Position numbers and translations under genes: made by a program
The notes under the pieces: generated by a model
What the model was told of the DNA's origin: nothing
The model's input: only the letters and a program-made list of their open reading frames with translations
Database searches by the model: none
Shown here: positions 21,001-30,600 of the stretch, one piece after another
Numbering within the stretch: position 1 is the stretch's first letter
Layout of the letters: the number at the start of each line of letters is the position of its first letter
NCBI GenBank assembly: GCA_903869075.1
Contig: CAIPXZ010000540.1
Span: 1-43,450, forward strand
DNA length: 43,450 nucleotides
Direction: 5' to 3'
DNA from: an uncultured Myxococcales bacterium
GTDB taxonomy: Bacteria > Myxococcota_A > UBA9042

Positions 21001-21150
21001 GTGCCGTCCGGCAAGACCTACCAGCTGGACGTGACAAAGCTGACGGCCGCCGGCGCGCTCTCGGCCAAGAACTGGTGCTACGGCAACAAGGCGTTTGGCG
21101 CCAACGGCGACCTCGGCTCGCCCGGCACCGCCAACCACGCCTGTCCGTGA
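18064..21150 (+). CDS. Cysteine-rich repeat lipoprotein with MopE-type CNGxDDNCNG motif, Myxococcus Cys-rich repeat and C-terminal lamin-tail (LTD) domain
   Basis: MLRLWMGQKTGWMLALLVLEVACG lipobox; repeats CDDKNPCTxDxC; VETCNGQDDNCNGQVDEGTC; CGDGKVNQASEQCDDGNTASGDGCSATC; GDLVISEIMVDPNNGQQDEWFEVYNASG...PPGGYAVFA...GSPGTAN. Confidence 0.85.
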   Translation: MLRLWMGQKTGWMLALLVLEVACGDAVPGDGSNGADGGDATQDAGKDVKDTTSGKTDAIDDGAADAPDATPTGDAVGDSADATNTACANTPGAPGCPCQENGDCDLPICLPTAQGPMCAKSCIDTCPDGFKCVGVAGPGGDIQPACVDKWPHLCDPCANSAQCGAVGLQGAACLDDGKDGHFCGTACKADSDCPGGYQCGSGTSVEGNAVQQCQPTAGAACTCSPSAVANQLSTQCFAQAKDASGNVIGACKGVRICGPNGLSACNATVQVETCNGQDDNCNGQVDEGTCDDKNPCTMDQCDGNAQACNHTNSPGSCDADGNACTIGDTCVDGKCTIGTLKSCDDNNPCTTDACDPLNGCTKTNDDGLPCSDGSGCTVGDVCQSGGCVSGAAKICPEGDACTSWSCDGTSGLCKQTANADGTSCSDGTACTSGDVCKAGSCAGVPVDCDDKNPCTLDTCDPTTQCKHDAANTPCDDGNACTTADTCAAKKCTGTPIDIATECGDGNPCTTDTCDKIAGCIYTGNSAPCSDGNACTIGDTCVDKVCKSGTNNCNCQKDADCAGSEDGNLCNGTLFCDTSGVTNQCKVNPATIVTCDTTGDGPCEQNVCDPGTGKCGILNLPDGKSCDADGNGCTPNDACLGGACVAGALKSCDDGNVCTDDSCDTISGNCVNTANVSPCDADGNACTQNDTCSGKTCIAGGKVVCNDGVDCTMDSCNQVTGKCVFDGAAMSGQGCDDKNVCTLGDKCNGTGACVGGSAYSCDDGNACTTDVCDPVTSCSHTTLPDQSSCGTGNWCLAGVCTPKAVCGDGKVNQASEQCDDGNTASGDGCSATCQWESKKPGAGDLVISEIMVDPNNGQQDEWFEVYNASGVPIEMDGLFFTDENGGLFYQVSPVLWILPPGGYAVFAASNPVSGTGSPHPDVYYGPYMGTYLALNNTSDGVWLTTISASDPAKVPAANVVSHVGYGSTYNTDPSNTKWLAVPSGKTYQLDVTKLTAAGALSAKNWCYGNKAFGANGDLGSPGTANHACP

Positions 21151-21173
21151 TTTTCGCTCCGCAGAGGCCCCGC

Positions 21174-24100
21174 ATGTCGCTCCGCATCGTCCTGTTCCCG
21201 GTTCTTTGCGTCGTGTTGGCCTGCGGCGGCAGCAAAGGCGCTAGCGGCGGTGACCAGACGGACGCCGGTCCCGGCGGCACGGACGCGACGCTGGGTGATG
21301 GCCATGGCGACGCCGGCGGTGACGCGCCGGGCGATACGGCGACGGTGCCGGACGCCGCACCCGACGTCGCGCCGGATACCGGTCCGGACCTCCAGCCGGA
21401 CAGCGGCACGGACGCGCAGGTCATCGAGGAATGGGTCGATGTGCAGGACGTGCCGTGGACCGACGCCGACGCCGCCCTGCCGCCGGATGCCGGGGACGAT
21501 GCCGACGCTGACCTCGACGCGCCGGCGGACGCCACTGCCGTGGCCGATGCCGACGCCGAAGACGCCGCTGCCGATGCCGAGGACGTCACGGCGACGGCGG
21601 ACGCGCAAGTCGATGTTTTTGTGCCGAATTGCGCGACGGACAGCGACTGCGCCAAGCTCGCCACGCTCTGCGGCAACGGCGTCTGCTTGGCCGGCGACTG
21701 CACCGTTGTGCTCGCCACCGACGGCACGCCTTGCGACGACGGCAACTTCTGCACCGGCGGCGATGCCTGCGCCGCGGGCGCGTGCGTGGGCGCGACCCTG
21801 AACTGCAACGACGGCAACGGCTGCACCACCGACAGCTGCGACCCGACCATCGGCTGCCAGTACGACCCGCTCACCGGCGATTTGTGCAACGACGGCAACG
21901 CCTGCACGCTCGGCGACCAGTGCGTCGGCGGCACCTGCAAGCCCAGTGACACAATCCAGTGCGACGACGGCCTCGTCTGCACCGCCGACAGCTGCGACCC
22001 CGCCAGCGGCTGCACCACCACCAACCTCGACGGCGAAGCCTGCACCGACGGCAGCCTCTGCACCCAGACCGACAGCTGCAGCGGCGGCAAGTGCGTGGGC
22101 AGCAACCTGAAGGTCTGCACCGACGACAACCCGTGCACGGACGACGGCTGCGTCGCCGGCAGCGGCTGCGTCTTTCTCGCCAACAGCGCCACCTGCGAAG
22201 ACGGCAGCGTCTGCACCGCCGGCGACACCTGCGCCGACAAAGCCTGCGTCGCCGGCAGCAAGGTGCCGTGCGACGACGGCAACCCGTGTACCGACGACAG
22301 CTGCAACGCCGCGACCGGCTGCAGCCACGCCGCCAACAGCGCAGCGTGCTCGGACGGCGACGAGTGCACCGTCAACGACACCTGCAGCGGCGGCAGCTGC
22401 GCCCCCGGCTTTGCCAAGAACTGCGACGACGGTCAGGCCTGCAGCGTCGATTCCTGCGATAAAATCGCTGGTTGCAAGCATGATTCCAGCGCCTGCTGCG
22501 CCAACGACGCCGCTTGCAACGACGCCAACCCGTGCACGACGGACAGCTGCAGCTTCCAAATCGGCTGCGTCCACGCCGCCAACAGCGCGCCGTGCGACGA
22601 CGGCAACGCCTGCACCACGGGCGACGTCTGCGTCGCCAGCGCCTGCGCGTCCGGCGGACCGACGCCCTGCGACGACGGCAACGTCTGCACAACCGACAGC
22701 TGCGACAAGGTTTTTGGCTGCAAACACGGCGCCAACGCCTTGCCGTGCGACGACAAGAACGCCTGCACGGTCGGCGACGTTTGCCAAGACGGCGTCTGCG
22801 CGCCCGGCGTGGCGCTCAGCTGCGACGACACGCGGACGTGCAGCGTTGACAGCTGCGACAAGGTCGCGGGCTGCAAGCACGACCTGACGACGTGTTGCGC
22901 CAACGCCGCGGCGTGCAGCGACGGCAACGTCTGCACCGACGACCTCTGCGAATTCCAGACCGGCTGCAGCAACCCCGCCAACAGCCTCAGCTGCAGCGAT
23001 GGCGACGCCTGCACCGTCGGCGACGCCTGCGCCGCCAAAGCCTGCGTCCCCGGCAGCGCCGCTGTCTGCAACGACAGCAACGCCTGCACGACCGACAGCT
23101 GCGCCAAAGCGACCGGCTGCGCGTTCACCGCCGTCGCCGACAGCACCGCGTGCGATGACGGCAAGGTCTGCACCGTCGGCGATGCCTGCAAAACCGGCGT
23201 CTGCACGCCCACCGGCGCCAAAAACTGCGACGACAGCAACCCGTGCACGACCGACAGCTGCGACGCGGCGCTGGGCTGCCGCCACGTCGCGTTCGTCGGC
23301 GCATGCAACGACGGCAACGCCTGCACGACCGGCGAGAGCTGCGGCGGCGGCGGCACCTGCGGCGGCGGCACGGCGACGAGCTGCGACGACGGCAACGTCT
23401 GCACCGACGACAGCTGCACCGCGCCCACCGGCTGCGTCCACCTCGCCAACGCCAGCACCTGCAGCGATGGCAGCGTCTGCACGACGGAGAGCTGCGTCAA
23501 CAAGACCTGCACCGTCAGCATCGCGCTGACCTGCAACGACAGCAACGTCTGCACGACAGACAGCTGCGACGCCGTCGCCGGCTGCAGCAACGTCGCGATC
23601 AGCTGCGATGACACAAACCCGTGCACCACCGACAGCTGCGACCCCGCCACCGGCTGCAAGCACGTCAACGTCGCCGACACCACAAGCTGCGGCACCGGCA
23701 AGACCTGCACCGCCGGCGTCTGCGGCGGCGCGGCGGCCATCGACGTCAGCGGCTGGAAGCTCGTCCAGTACAGCGCCTCGCACACCTACACGATTCCGGC
23801 CGGCACCACGATCCAGCCGGGCGGCTACCTCGTCATCGGCCGACAGTCGACGGTCTCGGCGTTCTCGAGCTTCTGGAAGGTCACTTTTGCCAGCAACGTC
23901 GTGTTCCTCGATGCGTACGCGACCACCGCCACTTTCCCGGTCGTCAACGGCGGCAACTCGTTTGACCTCACCAAGGCGGACGGCACGCTCGTCGACGGCA
24001 CGACAATCAGCACGACGATCGCGACGACGATGGTGCGCACCAAGCCGACCGGCGCGGCCAATGCGGCCGGCTCGTGGACGGTTGCCGCGGAGACCACCGC

Positions 24101-24227
24101 TACGCCCGGTAGCGGCCAAACGACCGGCAGCGGCAAGGGCCTGTACATCAGCGAAGTCTCGGACGCGTCGGCGAGCGGCGACTACCTCTACGAATTCGTC
24201 GAGCTGTTCTACGATCCGGGTCCGTAG
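21174..24227 (+). CDS. Cysteine-rich repeat lipoprotein with C-terminal lamin-tail-like region in permuted order
   Basis: MSLRIVLFPVLCVVLACGG lipobox, Asp/Ala-rich linker, Cys repeats CDDGNxCTTDSC, C-terminal IDVSGWKLV...IPAGTTIQPGGYLVIGR...ATPGSG...GLYISEVSDASASGDYLYEFVELFYDPGP. Confidence 0.85.
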   Translation: MSLRIVLFPVLCVVLACGGSKGASGGDQTDAGPGGTDATLGDGHGDAGGDAPGDTATVPDAAPDVAPDTGPDLQPDSGTDAQVIEEWVDVQDVPWTDADAALPPDAGDDADADLDAPADATAVADADAEDAAADAEDVTATADAQVDVFVPNCATDSDCAKLATLCGNGVCLAGDCTVVLATDGTPCDDGNFCTGGDACAAGACVGATLNCNDGNGCTTDSCDPTIGCQYDPLTGDLCNDGNACTLGDQCVGGTCKPSDTIQCDDGLVCTADSCDPASGCTTTNLDGEACTDGSLCTQTDSCSGGKCVGSNLKVCTDDNPCTDDGCVAGSGCVFLANSATCEDGSVCTAGDTCADKACVAGSKVPCDDGNPCTDDSCNAATGCSHAANSAACSDGDECTVNDTCSGGSCAPGFAKNCDDGQACSVDSCDKIAGCKHDSSACCANDAACNDANPCTTDSCSFQIGCVHAANSAPCDDGNACTTGDVCVASACASGGPTPCDDGNVCTTDSCDKVFGCKHGANALPCDDKNACTVGDVCQDGVCAPGVALSCDDTRTCSVDSCDKVAGCKHDLTTCCANAAACSDGNVCTDDLCEFQTGCSNPANSLSCSDGDACTVGDACAAKACVPGSAAVCNDSNACTTDSCAKATGCAFTAVADSTACDDGKVCTVGDACKTGVCTPTGAKNCDDSNPCTTDSCDAALGCRHVAFVGACNDGNACTTGESCGGGGTCGGGTATSCDDGNVCTDDSCTAPTGCVHLANASTCSDGSVCTTESCVNKTCTVSIALTCNDSNVCTTDSCDAVAGCSNVAISCDDTNPCTTDSCDPATGCKHVNVADTTSCGTGKTCTAGVCGGAAAIDVSGWKLVQYSASHTYTIPAGTTIQPGGYLVIGRQSTVSAFSSFWKVTFASNVVFLDAYATTATFPVVNGGNSFDLTKADGTLVDGTTISTTIATTMVRTKPTGAANAAGSWTVAAETTATPGSGQTTGSGKGLYISEVSDASASGDYLYEFVELFYDPGP

Positions 24228-24238
24228 CCCGGCTACGG
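24222..24238. terminator. Perfect inverted repeat CCGTAGC-CCG-GCTACGG spanning both stop codons of convergent genes; possible bidirectional terminator
   Basis: 24222-24238 CCGTAGCCCGGCTACGG; TAG of plus gene at 24225-24227 and TAG (cta) of minus gene at 24233-24235 lie in opposite arms. Confidence 0.45.
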
Positions 24239-25918
24239 CGCGTCCGGCTTGGGCGCGTCGGTCGGCCGCATGTCGCACTTCGTGTTCTTGCCCGGCGTCG
24301 GCTTGTCCGGCACCACGAACCGCACCGTCGTCGCCTTGCAGCCCTGGCACTGTGGCCCCGGCTCGCAGCGCACCGTGTGTTGCGAACCAGCCTCCAGCGT
24401 CACCTTGGCCCAGCCTTCGCCGATCGGCGTCGCCTGGCCGTCGAGGTACAGCGTCGAGTTGGTCGGAATCGAGCCAATCTGCCACGGAATCATCGCCTTG
24501 GGCTCGGTCGCCGGCGTCACCACCGGCACGGTCTTGGCGTCTGACTCCGCCGGCCGGGCAAAATGCACGCCGGGCATGCGCTTCTTCGGCAGCTCCAGCG
24601 GCTCGTGGTTCGGCTGCGGCGGCACCTCTGCGAGGGCCGTCGTCGGCGCCGGCGGCAGTTGCACGATCGGTGGCTTGCTCGTCAACACCGCGGGGCCATT
24701 GGGCAAAGCCACCAAAGCGCCTTCGGCCGGCGCCGGTTTGGCGGCCACCGGCGGCGCCTCGTCCGGCTGGTGCACGAGCCAGCCGATCACCGCCACCACT
24801 GCCATCCCCGCCGTCACCATCCCCGCCGTCGCCGCCGCGCGCTTGAGCTTGCGCATGCGCCGCGCCCGCGTCGTCCACTCGTGCAGCGCCTTGCGCGGCT
24901 CGTCGGCGTCCGGGTCAATCGCCAGCGCGCGGTTCAGCGTGTCGATGGCCATCGCCAGCTTGCCCGCCGTCGCCTGCTTTTGTCCTTCCGCCGTCAGCAC
25001 TTGCACGAGCGTCGGCTTGAGGTCGAACTGGAACACCTCCGGCGCTTGCAGGAACCGCGCCAGCAAGCCGGTCGTGTCCGACATCCGGAACTGCTTCAGG
25101 TAGCTGCTCAGCGCCGCCTGCACCGCCGGCATGTCGGCGTAGCGGTCCGCCGGCCAGCGCGCCAGGCACTGCGCGATGATGTCGTCAAAATGGCGATCCA
25201 CCGCCGGATTGTGGCGCGACGGCAGGTCAAACTGGCCTTCGAGGATGAGTCGGAACAGCGCCTGCGGGTTGCTGGCGACAAACGGCAGCCGCCGCGTCAC
25301 CAGGAAATACAGCACGGTGCCGAGCGCGAAGATGTCGCAGCGCCCATCCAGCTGGCTGCCCTCAATCTGCTCCGGCGCCATGTGCGCCGGGGAGCCGACG
25401 ATCGCGCCCGTCGTCGTCATCTGCTCCATGTCCATCGCCTGGGCGATGCCGAAGTCCATCAGCTTGATCTGGCCGTCGCGCGAAATCATCAAGTTGTCCG
25501 GCTTGATGTCGCGGTGGATGAGCCCCATCACGTGGGCGTGGCCGAGCGCGCCGGCGATCGCGTGGCCGACCAGAGCGGCCGTCTGCGGCAGGAACAGCCC
25601 GTGATCATTGGTGAATTGTGTCAGCGTCTCGCCATGGACGAATTCGGTGACCAAGAACGCCGCGGCGTCGTCCCCGGCGGAGAAGTCGTAGACGTCGACG
25701 ATGTTGCCGTGGTGCAGCTTGGCGATCGCCTGCGCCTCGCGGTTGAAGCGCGCCCGCGCGTCCGGCTTGGAACCGAGGTGCGGGTGCATGACCTTGATCG
25801 CCACGTCGCGCTTGAGCACCCGGTCGCGACCGCGATAGACCGTGGCCATGCCGCCGTCGCCGACGCGCTCCAGGACTTCATAGCGATTGCCGTACAGCTC
25901 GGGCAAGCGAACACTCAC
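24233..25918 (-). CDS. Serine/threonine protein kinase (Hanks-type) with C-terminal TM segment
   Basis: GNRYEVLERVGDGGMATVYRGRD...VAIKVM...GLIHRDIKPDNLMIS...KLMDFGIAQ...GSPAHMAPEQ; TM near AATAGMVTAGMAVVAVIGWLV; GTG start. Confidence 0.93.
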   Translation of the reverse strand: MSVRLPELYGNRYEVLERVGDGGMATVYRGRDRVLKRDVAIKVMHPHLGSKPDARARFNREAQAIAKLHHGNIVDVYDFSAGDDAAAFLVTEFVHGETLTQFTNDHGLFLPQTAALVGHAIAGALGHAHVMGLIHRDIKPDNLMISRDGQIKLMDFGIAQAMDMEQMTTTGAIVGSPAHMAPEQIEGSQLDGRCDIFALGTVLYFLVTRRLPFVASNPQALFRLILEGQFDLPSRHNPAVDRHFDDIIAQCLARWPADRYADMPAVQAALSSYLKQFRMSDTTGLLARFLQAPEVFQFDLKPTLVQVLTAEGQKQATAGKLAMAIDTLNRALAIDPDADEPRKALHEWTTRARRMRKLKRAAATAGMVTAGMAVVAVIGWLVHQPDEAPPVAAKPAPAEGALVALPNGPAVLTSKPPIVQLPPAPTTALAEVPPQPNHEPLELPKKRMPGVHFARPAESDAKTVPVVTPATEPKAMIPWQIGSIPTNSTLYLDGQATPIGEGWAKVTLEAGSQHTVRCEPGPQCQGCKATTVRFVVPDKPTPGKNTKCDMRPTDAPKPDAP

Positions 25919-26216
25919 GCGCGGTGGCGAACGGACCGCCGGACCAGTGTATACGGCTTTTCGCGGCGCGGGCAGTGGGTTGCACAGCTACGGCATCGGC
26001 GCCGGCCGTGTGCGGTCAATCACTTGATTTATTTGGACAATGACGCTCAGGTGATGACGCGATGCGGCGCCACAAACCAGCGGTTGACGGCCGATCCCGG
26101 CCGGTCCAGACTCCGCCGACGGCCGGGCCCCGCCACTGCGCGCGCCCGTCTGACCGGTTCTTGCGCCCCGCTGCCCCTCGCGGTGGCGCGCGACCTTTGC
26201 CAGCTCGAGGTAGCGC

Positions 26217-27650
26217 ATGTTCGCCAAGTCCCGATTCCTCTGCCTTGTCAGCCTGTTGGCCATCGGCGTGGCGTTGCTGGGCGGCCAGGGCTGCGACCTC
26301 ACGTCGGCCAGCGCCACGGCCGCCGACAGCTTCCCGACGGTCACCGGCAGCGCGCTCTACGTCAGCGCCAGCGCCGGCAGCAGCAGCGGCGACGGCACCG
26401 CCGCGCGGCCCTTCGCGCACATCGCCGACGCGCTCAAGCTGGCCAACAGCGGCACGACAATCGCCATCGCCGCCGGCAGCTACGCGGAGGCGCTCACCGT
26501 CCCCGCCGGCGTCTCGCTCACCGGCACCGGTGCCGCCCACGTCCTGATCAGCGGCGGCAGCGACACGGCCATCCGCATCGCCGGCAGCGGCGCCACCGCC
26601 CTCCAGGACCTCGCCGTCGTCAGCGCCACTGGCGCCGGCATCCGCGCGAGCGGCGGCGTGGCGTTGCAGCTGATTCGCGTGCAAATCAGCGGTGTTGTCG
26701 CCAATGCCACCGATCCCGGCCACGGCCTCGCGCTCGACGGCGCCGCCAGCGCCGACCTCCAGGACTGCACAATCCGCGACAACAGCGGCGTCGGCGTCTA
26801 CGCCCACGCCAGCGGCCACGTCAGCATCATCGACCCTCTGTTCGTGCCCGGCGACGCACTCGCGCTCACGCTCCAAGCCACCGACATCGCCGCCAACGGC
26901 CACTTTGGCATCGCGGCGTTCGGCGGCGACGTCACAATCAGCGGCAGCGCCATCCACGGCATCATCGCACCCGACGGCGACGGCATCCTGATCGGCAGCG
27001 GCAAGGCCACGCCGGTCGTCCCCGCCGCCATCCACATCACCAGCAGCCTCGTCAGCGGCAACGCCCGCGCCGGCGTGCTCGTCACCGGTCCCGCCGCCTT
27101 GCAGTTCGCCGCCGAGAGCTCCGCCAACGGCCACGGCGGCTTGTGGGCGCAGCATCCCAGCGCGTCGATCACCACGGACGCCAGCGCGCTCATCGCCCGC
27201 AACACGCTGATTGGCATCGCCGCCAGCAACGGCGCGAGGTTGGAGATCACCGGCTCGCGCATCGCCGACACCCAGGCGTTCGTCTACACACCCGCCGGCG
27301 CCACAACGACCGTCTCCGCCGCCGACGGCATCGGCGTGTACACGAACGCCCACGGCGTCGTCACCGGCGCCACCCTCAGCGGCAACAGCCGCGCCGCGGT
27401 GCTCGCCAAGGACTGCGCGTCCGCCGCCGACGGCTCGCCCGACCTCGCCGTGACAAACTGCACGATTAGCGGCAGCAAGTGGGGCATCGTCGTCAACGGC
27501 CACTACGCGCTGGCCGCGCCCGCCACCGGCGCGGGCGGTAGCAACGACTTCCAGGGCGTCGACCCGAAGAACACGAGCGACACGTCGGAGCTGGACGCGC
27601 CCGAAAGCGCCTGCGCCGACGCCAGCTTCAGCTGCAACACAAGCCCGTGA
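26217..27650 (+). CDS. Right-handed beta-helix repeat lipoprotein
   Basis: MFAKSRFLCLVSLLAIGVALLGGQGC lipobox-like; SALYVSASAGSSSGDGTAARPFAHIADALKLANSGTTIAIAAGSYAEALTVPAGVSLTGTG followed by beta-helix-like repeats. Confidence 0.75.
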   Translation: MFAKSRFLCLVSLLAIGVALLGGQGCDLTSASATAADSFPTVTGSALYVSASAGSSSGDGTAARPFAHIADALKLANSGTTIAIAAGSYAEALTVPAGVSLTGTGAAHVLISGGSDTAIRIAGSGATALQDLAVVSATGAGIRASGGVALQLIRVQISGVVANATDPGHGLALDGAASADLQDCTIRDNSGVGVYAHASGHVSIIDPLFVPGDALALTLQATDIAANGHFGIAAFGGDVTISGSAIHGIIAPDGDGILIGSGKATPVVPAAIHITSSLVSGNARAGVLVTGPAALQFAAESSANGHGGLWAQHPSASITTDASALIARNTLIGIAASNGARLEITGSRIADTQAFVYTPAGATTTVSAADGIGVYTNAHGVVTGATLSGNSRAAVLAKDCASAADGSPDLAVTNCTISGSKWGIVVNGHYALAAPATGAGGSNDFQGVDPKNTSDTSELDAPESACADASFSCNTSP

Positions 27651-27652
27651 AA

Positions 27653-30600
27653 TCAGACCAGCTTCGCCAGCGTCTCGCGCACCGCCGCCGCCGCTGACGC
27701 CTGGCCAAACTGCTGCGCCAGCGCCAGCGCCTCTTGGGCCGCCGCGCCCGCCGCCTGCCGCTCACCGCCCGCCGCCAGCGCCAGCGCCAGCAGCCGCAGC
27801 GTCTCCGGCAGGTTCTCCAGCCGACCCATCCGCCGTTGCGTGCGCTCGCTCGCGCGCAAGGCCGTCAGCGCGTCGACGTGGCGGCCGACGTCCAGCAGCA
27901 CGTTGCCGAGGTTTGTGTCGGCCGTCGCCGCGCCCATCACGTCATCCAGCGCGGTGCACGCGGCGCTGACGGCACGGTAGACGCCCTCCGACTCGGCCAA
28001 ATCCCCGGCGCGGTAGGCGACGTTGCCCAGCGACAGCTCTGCCATCGCCGCGCCGAGCGCGTCGCCCGAGCGCTTGAAGGCCTCCTGCGCCGCGCGGTAC
28101 TGCGCGCGCGCCTGCGGGAACTGCCGCGCTCGCGACGCCGCGTGCCCCAGCCATGTCCGCAGCCGCCCGATGCCGGCATGCAGCTCCGCGTCCTCGACCT
28201 CATCGGTGCCCGCGCACTGCGCCAGCGCTTCCTCGGCGATGATCACCGACTCCGCGTGCCGACCGCGCCGTTGCAGCACCATGGCGATCAGGCTGATGGC
28301 CAGGATCGACGCCGCGAAACCGCCGGGCTGGCTGCGCGCGTCGTCGATGGCCTGGCGCAGCGCTACGAGCGCGTCATCGGGCCGCCCCATCCCGTCCAGC
28401 ACCTGGCCGCGCAGGCGCCGCGCCCGCACCCGCAGCCGCGCCAGCTCGGGGTCGTGCTCCGCCAGGGCGATCGCTGCGTCCGTCGCTTCCAGCGCCGCCG
28501 GAAGCTCGCCGCAGCGCATCCCGGTCTGCGCCACGCCGACGAGCGCCTGCATCCGCGTCTGCCGCGCGACCGGCGCGTCGGCCTCGCTCGCCAGCGCCGC
28601 GCAGTTGGCAAAGGCCTCGAAAGCATCGCGGTTGGCCAGCGCCCGCACCGCGTCCTCGGCGTTGCGTAGCCACTGCTCGGCGGCCAGCGCCGTCTCGCCG
28701 GCGTGCTGGTGGTGCCAGGCCAGCAGCGCGCCAAAGTGCTGCGGCCGCGGTCCTTCCCAGGCGCGCAGCCACGTCGCGGCGTTGCGGTGCAGCTCCGTGC
28801 GCAGCGCCGGCGGCACGCCGTCTTGCAGCAGTTCCGCCAGCGAATCCAGCCGCAGCGCCACTTCACGCTGGCCCGCCAGCCGCTGCGTGCGCGACAGCAC
28901 GATGAAGCCGGCCTGCTGCAGCCGCTGCAGGTCCGCCTCGGCGATGTCCCGCGCCAGCATCGCCGCCAGCAGCGCCACCGGCGCCGGACCGCCCGCCAGC
29001 GCCAGCGCGTCCAGCAGCGTCCGCTCCGGCAGCGCCAGCCGGCTGACGCGACGCAGCAGCAGCTCGGACATCGAGCGCTCCAACAGCCCTGCCGCCTGAA
29101 CTGCGCTGTTCAGCGCCCAGCCCGCCGGGCCGTTCTGCAGCGCGCCTTCCTCGGTCAGCGTGTCCAGCGCCTGTTCCACGCGCCCCGCCATGCCGTCCGA
29201 GAACCGCTGCACCGCGTCCAGAAGCGCCGGCGGTGGCTCAAAGCCGGCAAAGCGCTCCTGAACCAGCCGCCGCACAGCGGCGGCGTCCAGCGGCTCCACT
29301 TCCAGCGCTTGCGTGCGTTGCGGCGGCAGCTGCAGCGCGGCCAGCACGGCCTCGGCGCGATCGTCACGCAGCGGCAGGAGCAGCAACAGCGGCACATCGT
29401 CGGCGTGCCGCGCGATGTGGTTGAGCAGGCTCAGCGTCGACGGCCGCGCACCGGCGAGGCCCTCGATGACCCACACCGTCGGCTGGTTGCGACACAGCCG
29501 GCGCACCAGCGCTGTCCACGCCTCGAACGCCGCCTGCAGCTCCGCCTCGCTCGCCGGCTCGGTCGGCGTGTCCGGCGTCGCCGGTGTCAGGCCGAGCATC
29601 CGCGCCAGCGCCGTCACGCGCCGGTCCAGCCGCACCGGATCGCCGTCGTCCAGGCCGGGCAGCTGTCGCAGCCGCGCGATCACGTCGCCATCGGGGCCGA
29701 CCGGCAGGGCCGCGCGCACGAGGTCACCCAGGCCGAGCCAGGACGTCGCCGCGTCGCCGTGGCCACAGCGCACGACGTGCAGCCGCCAGCCGCCGTCACC
29801 GGTCTCCAGCTGCCGCAACACCTCACCGCACAGCCGCGACTTGCCCACGTCCGCCGGGCCGCGCACCGCCACCGCCACAAGCCCGCCGTCGCGTCGGGTC
29901 TTGCGCGCCGCCCGCAGCAGCACGCCCATCTCCACGTCGCGGCCGACAAGCGGCCGGCCGACATCGCGCGCCATGTAATCCGCCAGTGCCAGCGTCGCAT
30001 CGCGCCGCCGCAGCACCAACCGCTGGCGCCCGCGCGCATCGCTCTGCACCTCGAACTGGCCGCGGACTTCGCGCAGCGCCTTGTCGCCGATCGACACCTG
30101 CCCGGGCGCGCACTTGACCGCGGCTGCCCGCGCGCGCTCGACGGCTTCGCCGGCTGCAAGTGCCGTGCCCCAGACGACGCCGACGCCGCGGCTGGAAACG
30201 AGGCCGAGCTCAACGGCGGCGCGGACTTCGCGTCCGGGGCCGTCGTCGGTCGCCGCTGACAGGGCCAGCGCGGCGTCGACAGCGGCGGCCACATCGCCAT
30301 CGGCCATGCCGCCCAGACCCCACAGCGCGATCGCCTCGCGGCCGAGAAATGCTGTTGTTCTGCCGCCTTCGCGCGCGACGGCGGTGGCAAAAGCCGCGGC
30401 AAAATCGCCCTGCGCGCTGTCGTCGGCCTCGGCGCAGTCCAAGCGTGCCACGAGGATCGCTGTCGTCGCCTCGCGCAAGCCGCCGACGACGCTGCCCGCC
30501 TGCGCCGTCCAGGACACGAGCGACGCGCCGCACGTCACGCAGCGGTAGCGCTCGCCGTCGCGCTTGGTGCCGCAGCTGGAGCACTGCGCCGTGGGCACGG

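Noticed and set aside
19000-24878. Long minus-strand ORFs (19000-21138, 20861-22417, 21078-24878, 22433-23785) opposite the tandem Cys-rich lipoproteins
   Set aside because: Same antisense artefact of high GC and repeat codon usage.
24563-30259. Large ORFs 24563-27469(+), 26016-27503(-), 28703-30259(+)
   Set aside because: Antisense or out-of-frame to kinase and beta-helix genes; no domains.
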